From positions 1 to 22,721 of the forward strand of contig WGAQ01000140.1 of the NCBI GenBank assembly GCA_015494735.1: DNA of 22,721 nt, read 5' to 3'. A model generated the notes under the pieces. That model searched no databases, was not told where the DNA came from, and saw nothing but the letters and a program-made list of their open reading frames with translations. This stretch comes from Caldifarciminota bacterium. Lineage in GTDB: Bacteria; Hydrothermota; Hydrothermia; LBFQ01; DSFT01. A program made the translations under genes and the position numbers. Below, in pieces: positions 15,303-22,197 of this stretch. How positions within the stretch are numbered: the first letter of the stretch is position 1; every line of letters starts with the position of its first letter.

Positions 15303-16910
15303 CTACCTTGAGAAGTCCAGAGGCTCCAGCAGAAACTGCCCGTTGAGCCTGACCACCTCCCTGAATCTCATGAGGAGGTCCACCACCTCTCCCTCCTCGA
15401 GGTTCAACCACCTTTCAGAGGGCTCGTAAATGCGTCCCTGAAGTTCGTCCCTCCCCGTGGAAAAGGTTATGTAAAGGGTCCTCCCCCTCACCTCCTTCCT
15501 CACCACCTTCAGGGAATTCATGAGGAACACCGGAGATGGGTTGCCATTCCCGAAGGGGGCCATCCTCCTCAAATCCCTCACGAATATATCATCCAGGTCC
15601 TCCGGAAGGAGTACGGCCTCCGGCCGGGGAGATGATGGCGTATGACCGGAAAGATGCTCCTTCGCTATGCGGTTTATCTTCTCCTCGAATTCCTCCAGAT
15701 ACTCCGTCCGGATGGTAAACCCGGCTGCCATCTCGTGCCCCCCGAAGTTCTCGAACATGTACGACAGTTCCGAAAGGGCCTTCTGCATGTGGAAACCCTC
15801 CGTGCTCCTGGCACTTCCCCGCGAGGTCTCCCCCTGCACGGATATGATGATTGCCGGCCTGTTCCACCGATTCACGATTCTGGAGGCCACTATGCCTATT
15901 ATCCCCTCGTGCCATCCCCAGTCCCAGAGGACCAGAACATCCCTGTCCCTCTTTCTCAGGGCCTGCTCCATCGCCCTGTCCAGAACCCTCTTCTCGTACT
16001 TCTGCCTCTCCTGATTGAGGCGATTGAGTTTATGGCTCAGGAGGAGGGCCCTGTCCCCATCCCTCTCCGTCAGGAGGTTGAAGGAATGGATGGGATCCGA
16101 TATGCGACCGGCGGAGTTGAGCCTGGGGGCTATCAGGAAGGCGACGTGCCATGTGCTCACGTATCCATCCACCCCCACGACGAATTTGAGGGCCTTGAGC
16201 CCCGCCTTCTTCGTTTCCCGCAGGACCTTCAACCCCAGACTCACCATGGCCCTGTTCTCATCCACCAGTTCCCCCATATCGGCCACGGTGCCTATGGCCA
16301 CCAGGTCCAGGTCCCACAGGAGGTGGCGAAAGGGCTTACCCAGCCGGTCGTACAGGGCCTGCATCAACTTGAAGGCCACCCCCACCCCCGTGAGGTGCTT
16401 GAACTGATAATCGCCGCTCAGCATGGGGTGAATAATGGCACTGGCGCGGGGAAGCTCTGCGGGGGGCTCGTGATGGTCGGTTATGATGACATCGATACCG
16501 TGCCTGCGGGCCTCTTCCACCTCCTCCACAGATGTGATTCCGCAATCGGCAGTAATAATCAGGGAAACCCCCTCCTCAATCGCCTTCTTCACAGCCCTCA
16601 TGGAGAGCCCGTACCCCTCCACGAACCTGTCGGGTATGTAGGGAATCAGCCTTCCGGATTCGTAAAGGCGGGAAAGAACCCGGTAAAGGAGAGAAAGGGC
16701 CGTTATTCCATCGGCATCGTAATCCCCGTGAATCATTATGGTGCTCCCCCTCTCCATGTGGTGGATTATCAAATCAACGGCCCTGTCGATATCCCTCAGC
16801 CCTCCGGGATCCCTTATTTGCTCCACAGACGGATTGAGGAATCTCTCCATATCCCCATCGTCCATACCCCTCAGGCGCAGAATCTCCTCTATCTTCCCGT
16901 GGATTCTCAT
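15303..16910 (-). CDS. recJ: Single-stranded-DNA-specific exonuclease RecJ
   Basis: 5'-to-3' ssDNA exonuclease of recombination and repair. The 535-aa chain has the DHH phosphoesterase core: HGDYDADG (Asp 63, 65, 67), ITADCG (Asp 122), ITDHHEPP (Asp 145, His 146, His 147) and TVADMG (Asp 211). The DHHA1 domain follows with SRGSARS and NFGGHEMAAGF (389-398), then a C-terminal OB-type domain (MAPFGNGNPSPVFL onward). All metal ligands are present, so it should be active. Length is slightly under the E. coli enzyme, which is normal for thermophiles. The start follows the upstream NTR-like gene's stop by 6 nt, so the two are probably one transcript. The next gene downstream is the PLD-HerA fusion. 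Confidence 0.96.
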   Translation of the reverse strand: MRIHGKIEEILRLRGMDDGDMERFLNPSVEQIRDPGGLRDIDRAVDLIIHHMERGSTIMIHGDYDADGITALSLLYRVLSRLYESGRLIPYIPDRFVEGYGLSMRAVKKAIEEGVSLIITADCGITSVEEVEEARRHGIDVIITDHHEPPAELPRASAIIHPMLSGDYQFKHLTGVGVAFKLMQALYDRLGKPFRHLLWDLDLVAIGTVADMGELVDENRAMVSLGLKVLRETKKAGLKALKFVVGVDGYVSTWHVAFLIAPRLNSAGRISDPIHSFNLLTERDGDRALLLSHKLNRLNQERQKYEKRVLDRAMEQALRKRDRDVLVLWDWGWHEGIIGIVASRIVNRWNRPAIIISVQGETSRGSARSTEGFHMQKALSELSYMFENFGGHEMAAGFTIRTEYLEEFEEKINRIAKEHLSGHTPSSPRPEAVLLPEDLDDIFVRDLRRMAPFGNGNPSPVFLMNSLKVVRKEVRGRTLYITFSTGRDELQGRIYEPSERWLNLEEGEVVDLLMRFREVVRLNGQFLLEPLDFSR

Positions 16911-16916
16911 GGCAAG

Positions 16917-17240
16917 CTACTGGTCGTACTCCTCTTCCGAGTAGATGGGATAGGAGCCAGAGCACGCATCCGTTACGAATTTCCCATTCACTTTTCTGGA
17001 GAAGACCCTGTATTCGCCCCCCACCTCGAAATCCACCCCGCAGGAATCCGGACTCCAGACCACCACCCTTCCCGTATCCGGACCCTTGATGACGAACGAA
17101 ACGTCGAACACATACCCCCGGAGGGAATCCTCCACCACGCTATCCACCACCCCCTCGAATACCATATCGGAGCGGGAAATGGCACTCATATCGTCCACGG
17201 AAGGGCATGAGCACTGGGAGAGCAGGAAAATCAGTAGCAT
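16917..17240 (-). CDS. Small secreted NTR/TIMP-like protein
   Basis: A 107-aa protein with a short hydrophobic N-terminus (MLLIFLLSQ) then Cys 10-Ser-Cys 12-Pro. The rest follows the netrin/TIMP-like pattern: SDMVFEGVVDSV, a strand ending FDVSFVIKG, VVVWSPDSCGVDFEVGGEYRVF with Cys 67, and VTDACSGSYPI with Cys 93. Two disulphides between Cys 10/12 and Cys 67/93 would match TIMP-like domains. It may alternatively be a lipoprotein, though the lipobox is poor. The function of bacterial NTR-like proteins is not established. The first gene before recJ, with a -10 box 9 nt upstream and no Shine-Dalgarno; a secreted protein heading a DNA-repair transcript is odd. Confidence 0.6.
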   Translation of the reverse strand: MLLIFLLSQCSCPSVDDMSAISRSDMVFEGVVDSVVEDSLRGYVFDVSFVIKGPDTGRVVVWSPDSCGVDFEVGGEYRVFSRKVNGKFVTDACSGSYPIYSEEEYDQ

Positions 17241-17249
17241 CGCTTCATA

Positions 17250-17257
17250 AGTTTAAA
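17250..17257 (-). promoter_or_regulatory. -10 box TTTAAACT of NTR-recJ unit
   Basis: TTTAAACT on the minus strand ends 9 nt before ATG 17240. No ribosome site. Confidence 0.55.
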
Positions 17258-17404
17258 CCAGAGGTCACGGTGCATAAGGGACAGACCATATCCGGCGGAG
17301 ATTTTTCAACTGAACTATACAAAAAACATCATCATGCAAGTGAATGTGTTCCATTTTTATTGACATTTGTGCATTGATGAATCTCCATTTCACTCACCGA
17401 ATAC

Positions 17405-17412
17405 TTTAAAAT
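17405..17412 (+). promoter_or_regulatory. -10 box TTTAAAAT of beta-propeller gene
   Basis: TTTAAAAT ends 9 nt before ATG 17422. No ribosome site. The 181-nt divergent gap 17241-17421 holds nothing else I can identify; a TTGACA at 17360-17365 has no -10 partner at normal spacing. Confidence 0.6.
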
Positions 17413-17421
17413 TCATGGGCT

Positions 17422-19362
17422 ATGGCAATCTGGATAGTATTGACGCTGGTGGGGGTGGAACAGAAGGACTGGACGGGAGGGGCCACCCTCTCGTGCGACA
17501 TGAACGATGCGGCGTGCTACAATACGTGCACAGTGGTGGAAGGCAATTTCGACAGCACATTCTGCCTGGGAGACGATAATCTCAACTTCGACAACTGGGC
17601 AGGAATACTGGGAATAAAGGGCTCTTTCTACGGACTGGTGGAGCACGTGGTGAAGGGACCGGGAGAAGCGGGAGGATGGGACAACGACCCCGACATAGCC
17701 GATATAGACGGAGATGGGGATGCGGACCTGATAGTGTCCGATGAGAGTTTCGCCCCGGATGACTACGATTCCGTCTGGGTATTCGTGAACGACGGGGCCG
17801 GTAATTTCACGCAGGTGAATCTGGGTACGGTCCCGAGCGCCGATGAATTGCACGAGGTGGACATAGACGGGGATGGGGACCTGGACATCCTGGTCACGGG
17901 CTCAGCATACGATTACGGTGAGGACCTGGTCCTCTTCGTGCAGACCCCTTCTGGATGGCGCAAGTGCATAATCTGCGCCGATGTGGCGGGCGATTGCGGT
18001 GATGCGTATGGAAACGAGAGAGAAGCAGAGGGGGTGCATGCGGGAGACATAGATGGAGATGGGGATGTGGACATAGTGGTGACCCACCTGGAGGAGGGCT
18101 CCCTCTACTGGTTCGAGAGGGTTTCCCCATCCACGCCGGGCAGCTATGGATGCACGGTGCAGGGTACGGACATCTACTTCCTGAAACACCCCATTTATCC
18201 CAACACTCAGGGAGACGAGGGCTGGAACGTGTGGGTGGCCGACATGGACGGCGATGGGGATATGGATGTGGTCACCACGCTGGGCTCCCTCATAGCCATA
18301 TACTGGAACGACGGTGGAGACCTGGATTACGGTGATACCCTTCTGGAGCCGGAAATCCCCGGAGCATCAGATCCCATAAGGAACTTCTACGGCCTCTCGG
18401 TGGTGGATATAGATGAGGACGGTGACCTGGATGTGGCCTTCACGCAGACGGACAGGGACACCGTCAGGATATACAGGAACGATGGGAACAGGCAATTCAC
18501 CCTCATCTATGCAGCCAATATTCCCAGACCGATGGGCATCTCCGCGGGGGATGTGGACAACGATGGGGATATGGACTTCTATGTGGCATCCCACGCCGGG
18601 GGGACCCTGTCCACGGACAGCACCGTCTATGCCTTGATAAACGAGGGGGATGGCATATTCGTCCTGCACAGCACCTCCATACCCCGCAGGAGTTACTTCG
18701 GAGTGGGAGCCGGGGACCTGGATGGGGATTTGAATTCGGACCTGCTGGTCAGAGCTGGGGTCGTGGGAGAGGATGCCATATACAGGGAGGGCCTGTACTG
18801 GTACACGGTCAACCTCCAGTATCCGGACACCTCCACCATCATCTCCCAGATACTGGACATTACCCCCGATGACCCCGGCAGTTATGCGCTGGACTCCCTC
18901 ATCCTCACGGGCTATGCGGTCAACATGGTGGACATATACCTGAGGCTGGCCCGTAATCCCGTGCAACTCTCCGCATCCGGATGGAAGAGCGTCGAGAGCA
19001 TCGCCACATGCGAGACCAGCACGGATTCCACTTATACATGGTGCGTGTTCCCTGAAAGCACCCTGGTGGAATACGCCCAGTATAAACTGGTCCTGCGCAG
19101 TTTCTCCAATGACCTGGTCCCCGTGAACAATAAGACCCCGTACGTGAGCGCAATCAGATTGGTATTCGATGAAACCATAACTCCCGTTGGCAGCAGGGAG
19201 GTACCCGTATCCATCGAGGGAGGTATCCCCTACATATACGATGCGAGGGGCAGGCTCGTGGGGAAGGGCAACATCCTGGACAAGCTTCCGCCCGGGATAT
19301 ACATCCTAAAGGAGAGGGATATCCGGGGAAGGGTGCACATACGGAAGATTCTCAGGAGGTAA
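17422..19362 (+). CDS. Secreted seven-repeat FG-GAP/VCBS beta-propeller with sorting-type C-terminus
   Basis: A 646-aa protein. A short signal-like start (MAIWIVLTLVGVEQ) precedes a Cys-containing region. Seven calcium-binding D-x-D-x-D-G-D type loops follow at about residues 94, 147, 209, 274, 329, 377 and 432 (for example DIDGDGDADLIVSD, DVDNDGDMDFYVAS), the repeat of FG-GAP/VCBS propellers; seven fits one closed ring. The last loop, DLDGDLNSD, is degenerate. After a beta-sandwich-like stretch (about 470-600) the chain ends with IYDARGRLVGKG...LPPGIYILKE...KILRR, the form of the C-terminal sorting or anchoring domains of FCB-type bacteria. Probably exported to the surface and involved in adhesion or ligand binding. 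An ATG at 17415 is in another frame and is not used. Confidence 0.8.
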   Translation: MAIWIVLTLVGVEQKDWTGGATLSCDMNDAACYNTCTVVEGNFDSTFCLGDDNLNFDNWAGILGIKGSFYGLVEHVVKGPGEAGGWDNDPDIADIDGDGDADLIVSDESFAPDDYDSVWVFVNDGAGNFTQVNLGTVPSADELHEVDIDGDGDLDILVTGSAYDYGEDLVLFVQTPSGWRKCIICADVAGDCGDAYGNEREAEGVHAGDIDGDGDVDIVVTHLEEGSLYWFERVSPSTPGSYGCTVQGTDIYFLKHPIYPNTQGDEGWNVWVADMDGDGDMDVVTTLGSLIAIYWNDGGDLDYGDTLLEPEIPGASDPIRNFYGLSVVDIDEDGDLDVAFTQTDRDTVRIYRNDGNRQFTLIYAANIPRPMGISAGDVDNDGDMDFYVASHAGGTLSTDSTVYALINEGDGIFVLHSTSIPRRSYFGVGAGDLDGDLNSDLLVRAGVVGEDAIYREGLYWYTVNLQYPDTSTIISQILDITPDDPGSYALDSLILTGYAVNMVDIYLRLARNPVQLSASGWKSVESIATCETSTDSTYTWCVFPESTLVEYAQYKLVLRSFSNDLVPVNNKTPYVSAIRLVFDETITPVGSREVPVSIEGGIPYIYDARGRLVGKGNILDKLPPGIYILKERDIRGRVHIRKILRR

Positions 19363-19368
19363 TCCTCT

Positions 19369-19388
19369 GCCCCGCTCCGGAGCGGGGC
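19369..19388 (+). terminator. Perfect 20-bp palindrome, terminator
   Basis: GCCCCGCTCC directly followed by GGAGCGGGGC, then TCTTTCGC; 7 nt after the propeller gene's stop. The strongest terminator in the window, with a short T-rich tail. Confidence 0.75.
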
Positions 19389-19431
19389 TCTTTCGCAGGG
19401 ACACCACACACCACAGGAAATCGGGCGTGTG

Positions 19432-19437
19432 TATAAT
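19432..19437 (+). promoter_or_regulatory. -10 box TATAAT of saccharopine-DH-like/gatB operon
   Basis: Consensus TATAAT lying 70 nt before ATG 19508, giving a leader of about 60 nt. The leader contains an inverted repeat (19452-19459 with 19470-19479: AGGGGCTG / CAG-AA-CCCCT) of unknown role and then the Shine-Dalgarno. Confidence 0.55.
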
Positions 19438-19492
19438 TGTGGGGCTTTGGAAGGGGCTGAAACTTTTTACAGAACCCCTCAAAAAACCAAAT

Positions 19493-19501
19493 AGGAGGTG
19501 A
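19493..19501 (+). promoter_or_regulatory. Strong Shine-Dalgarno AGGAGGTGA
   Basis: Near-perfect anti-16S match 6 nt before ATG 19508; it fixes the start of the saccharopine-dehydrogenase-like gene. Confidence 0.85.
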
Positions 19502-19507
19502 GGAAGG

Positions 19508-20695
19508 ATGTCCAGAATAGCCGTCGTCGGTCTCGGCAAAATGGGAACTGCCATCGTAAATCAGTTGAAGGAACTCGCAAAGGACAGCGAAATATACGTT
19601 TACGACCTCGTGGCGGAGAAGGAGAACATAGAGGGGACGTACAGATTAAGGGATGTGAATCCCGAAGTTCAGGAGGCCCTCAGGGCCCTTAAACCGGACG
19701 TTCTCATAAATGCGTCCACATTCACGGGCAACGAATTCTATGCCCGGCTGGCCGTGGAGTATGGATTCAACTACGTGGACCTGGGCCAGAGCACCTGGAC
19801 AACCGTAAAGCAGAAATCCTTCGAGCAGTTCGCAAAGGAAAAGGGAATAAAGCTGATTGTGGAAGCGGGAATGGCTCCCGGAACGATTAACGTAATGGGG
19901 GCCTACTATGCGGATAAGGCCTACGAGGATGTAATCATGTACTCCGGTGGTCTTCCGCTGGACGACAGGGCAGGAGGAATACTGAGGTACGCCCTCACCT
20001 GGTCCATAAAGGGCCTCATTCAGGAATACACCGATGCCACCATAGTGAAGAAGGACGGCAGAATCGAATTCATCCAGGGTCTTGCGGACGATATAGAAGA
20101 GGGCCTCTACGTTAAGTTCACCAGACCCGAAATCGCCAGTGTGGTGGAGAAATACCAGAAACTGGAGAAAAGGGATGGCGAATACTACATAACCGACCTG
20201 GAATCCCTCCCCACATCCGACGGGGTATCCCTCATGCCATTCCACTACGATGGGGTAAGGAACATGGGGTACAGGACCCTCAGGTATTCCGGCCATTACG
20301 ATGTGATTCGCAAGCTGTGGAAACTGGGCTTCTTCGACGGAGACAGATTCCTGGACCTGGATAGAAACAGGTACTCCTTCCTGGACATCACATCCATGAT
20401 GCTGGACAGGATTCTCCCCAAGACCAGAGAGGACATAGCCATAATGAAGGTGGTGGCCAGAAAGGGTGATTCTCAGGAGGAGATGCATGCTGTCGTTCTC
20501 TCGGATGAAAAGTACACGGCCATGCAGAAGATGACCGGATACAGCACCGTCCTGTCCGCCCTCGCGATTACGGGGCAGTACGACATATTCAGGAAAGATG
20601 AGCCCGGAATAGACCCTCCGTACAGATACTTCGACCCGCAGAAGTACCTGAAGAGTCTGTTCGAGATAATACCCCTGTCCGAATGGGTGAAGTGA
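19508..20695 (+). CDS. Saccharopine dehydrogenase-like oxidoreductase
   Basis: A 395-aa NAD(P)-dependent enzyme. The Rossmann fold opens IAVVGLGKMGTAI (GxGxxG at residues 8-13), with a strand ending YVYDL where the cofactor adenosine binds, and LKPDVLINAS. EAGMAPGTINVMGA matches the conserved central 'aG..PG..n' segment of saccharopine dehydrogenase-type enzymes, followed by the large substrate domain. The family includes lysine-epsilon and lysine-6 dehydrogenases, saccharopine reductase and carboxynorspermidine synthase; which reaction this one performs cannot be told. It is the first gene of a pair with gatB, whose start follows after 2 nt, and has a strong Shine-Dalgarno. Confidence 0.82.
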   Translation: MSRIAVVGLGKMGTAIVNQLKELAKDSEIYVYDLVAEKENIEGTYRLRDVNPEVQEALRALKPDVLINASTFTGNEFYARLAVEYGFNYVDLGQSTWTTVKQKSFEQFAKEKGIKLIVEAGMAPGTINVMGAYYADKAYEDVIMYSGGLPLDDRAGGILRYALTWSIKGLIQEYTDATIVKKDGRIEFIQGLADDIEEGLYVKFTRPEIASVVEKYQKLEKRDGEYYITDLESLPTSDGVSLMPFHYDGVRNMGYRTLRYSGHYDVIRKLWKLGFFDGDRFLDLDRNRYSFLDITSMMLDRILPKTREDIAIMKVVARKGDSQEEMHAVVLSDEKYTAMQKMTGYSTVLSALAITGQYDIFRKDEPGIDPPYRYFDPQKYLKSLFEIIPLSEWVK

Positions 20696-20697
20696 GC

Positions 20698-22098
20698 ATG
20701 GAAGTTCGCATAGGCCTCGAAATACACCTGCAACTGAAGACACAGAGCAAGATGTTCTGCCGGTGCAGGAACGACTATCAGGTTCAGGACGACCCCAACA
20801 CCAATATCTGCCCCGTATGCCTTGGATATCCCGGCACCCTCCCCGTCACCAATCGTAGAGCGGTGGAATACGCCATCCGTCTGGCGAGGGTCCTCCACAG
20901 CGATATAAACCCCAACCCCGTCTTCTACCGCAAGAATTACTTCTATCCCGACCTGCCCAAGGGGTACCAGATTACCCAGTACAACGAGGCCGCAATCGCT
21001 CAGGGGGGATATCTCCCCCTCGATTTCAGGAACAGGGACAGGAAGGTCCGCATCCGCAGGCTCTCCCTGGAAGAGGACACCGCCCGCTCCATACAGACGG
21101 ACGAGGGGGAGGTCCTTCTGGACTTCAACAGAGCGGGCATTCCCCTCATAGAAATCGTCACCGAGCCGGATATGCACACAGTGGAGGACGTGAGGAAATT
21201 CCTGGAGAATCTGCGCATGGTGGTCCAGCTCATGGACATATCGGATGCGGATATGGAGAAGGGGCAGTTCCGGGTGGACATCAACGTATCCGTCGGAGGC
21301 GGAGAGAGGGTGGAGATAAAGAACGTCAACAGCATCAGGGACGTGGTGGAAGCCCTCAGATACGAAATCAATCGCCAGAAGGAGGAACTGAAGAAGGGCA
21401 ACACCATAAGGCAACATACCCGCAGGTGGGACGACTACGAAAAGCGCACCATCCCGATGAGGAGAAAAGAGACGGAGGACGACTACCGCTACTTTCCGGA
21501 GCCCGACATCCCCGTCCTTTCCATAGCCCCCATGATGGACGAGGTGCAATCGGGGGAACTGGATGACCCATTCGCCCTGTTCGATGAAATGGCGGCAAAG
21601 GTCAGTGCCGAAAGGAAAGGGTACGAGAACTATCTGAGCAACCTCGAAATCCTGATGAGGGACAGGGACAGGGATGCCATTCGCTTCTTCAGGGACGCCA
21701 TAGCAGATGAAGAGGTGGACCCCATGGTGGCCAGCAAGTGGATGATAAATCAGGTGCGGAATATGGAGGCCCTTCCTCCCCTGGACCAGTTCAAAAAACT
21801 GATGGTGATGGTTCAGAGGGAAAAGCTCCCCGCCCACAAGGTGAAGGATTTCCTGAGGCGAATAATAGAGGGGGCAATCCTGGATGAACTGCTCAGGGAA
21901 CTGGAAAAGGGTCCCTCGGATGAGGAGCTGGAGGTAATAGTGAGGGCGGTGATAGAAGAGCACCCGGATGAGTTCCAGCGTCTGAAAGGGGGCAAGAAGG
22001 GGCTTATCGGATTCTTCATCGGAAGGGTAAAGAAGAAGAATCCCCAGGCCGACCCCGGAAAGGTGAAGGCCATCATCGAGAAAATCGTGGAGGAATGA
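20698..22098 (+). CDS. gatB: Asp-tRNA(Asn)/Glu-tRNA(Gln) amidotransferase subunit B
   Basis: Kinase/tRNA-binding subunit of GatCAB, which converts Glu-tRNA(Gln) or Asp-tRNA(Asn) to the correct aminoacyl-tRNA. The 466-aa chain starts MEVRIGLEIHLQL, the family N-terminus. A four-cysteine zinc site is present (Cys 21, 23 and Cys 38, 41 in CRC and CPVC), then NPNPVFYRKNYFYPDLPKGYQI, RLSLEEDTARS, FNRAGIPLIEIVTEPD and VDINVSVGG. The helical tail (KVKDFLRRIIEG to the end) is the YqeY-like tRNA-binding domain. ATG 20698 is preferred over ATG 20683, which would overlap the upstream gene, because of the N-terminal match; GGGTGA at 20686-20691 is a weak ribosome site. gatA and gatC are not in the window. 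Confidence 0.96.
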   Translation: MEVRIGLEIHLQLKTQSKMFCRCRNDYQVQDDPNTNICPVCLGYPGTLPVTNRRAVEYAIRLARVLHSDINPNPVFYRKNYFYPDLPKGYQITQYNEAAIAQGGYLPLDFRNRDRKVRIRRLSLEEDTARSIQTDEGEVLLDFNRAGIPLIEIVTEPDMHTVEDVRKFLENLRMVVQLMDISDADMEKGQFRVDINVSVGGGERVEIKNVNSIRDVVEALRYEINRQKEELKKGNTIRQHTRRWDDYEKRTIPMRRKETEDDYRYFPEPDIPVLSIAPMMDEVQSGELDDPFALFDEMAAKVSAERKGYENYLSNLEILMRDRDRDAIRFFRDAIADEEVDPMVASKWMINQVRNMEALPPLDQFKKLMVMVQREKLPAHKVKDFLRRIIEGAILDELLRELEKGPSDEELEVIVRAVIEEHPDEFQRLKGGKKGLIGFFIGRVKKKNPQADPGKVKAIIEKIVEE

Positions 22099-22197
22099 AT
22101 TCACCGACCATCCGCATCGGTTTCCGGTCCGGAGATGACTTTGGCTTAAGGTTTTTATCGATGTAGAACCTTTTGTAATACACATCCATCCCATCGC

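Noticed and set aside
15642..17210. 522-codon plus-strand open frame opposite recJ
   Set aside because: It mirrors recJ codons, is His/Pro/Gly-rich and shows no domain; recJ with all catalytic motifs is the real gene.
17231..17248. Five-codon upstream ORF (ATG AAG CGA TGC TAC TGA, minus strand) overlapping the NTR gene start
   Set aside because: Its ATG is only 1 nt from the -10 box, so transcription should begin downstream of it.
17360..17365. TTGACA as a -35 for the propeller gene
   Set aside because: The spacing to the TTTAAAAT box at 17405 is 39 nt, far from the usual 16-18, and no -10 match lies at the right distance.
17690..18740. Repeated gacatagatggagatgggg-type DNA words
   Set aside because: They are the codons of the calcium-loop repeats in the propeller protein, irregularly spaced and in frame, not a CRISPR array or DNA-level repeat.
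20473..22194. 573-codon minus-strand open frame opposite gatB
   Set aside because: It is antisense to gatB and the saccharopine-dehydrogenase-like gene, with no recognisable motifs or start signals.
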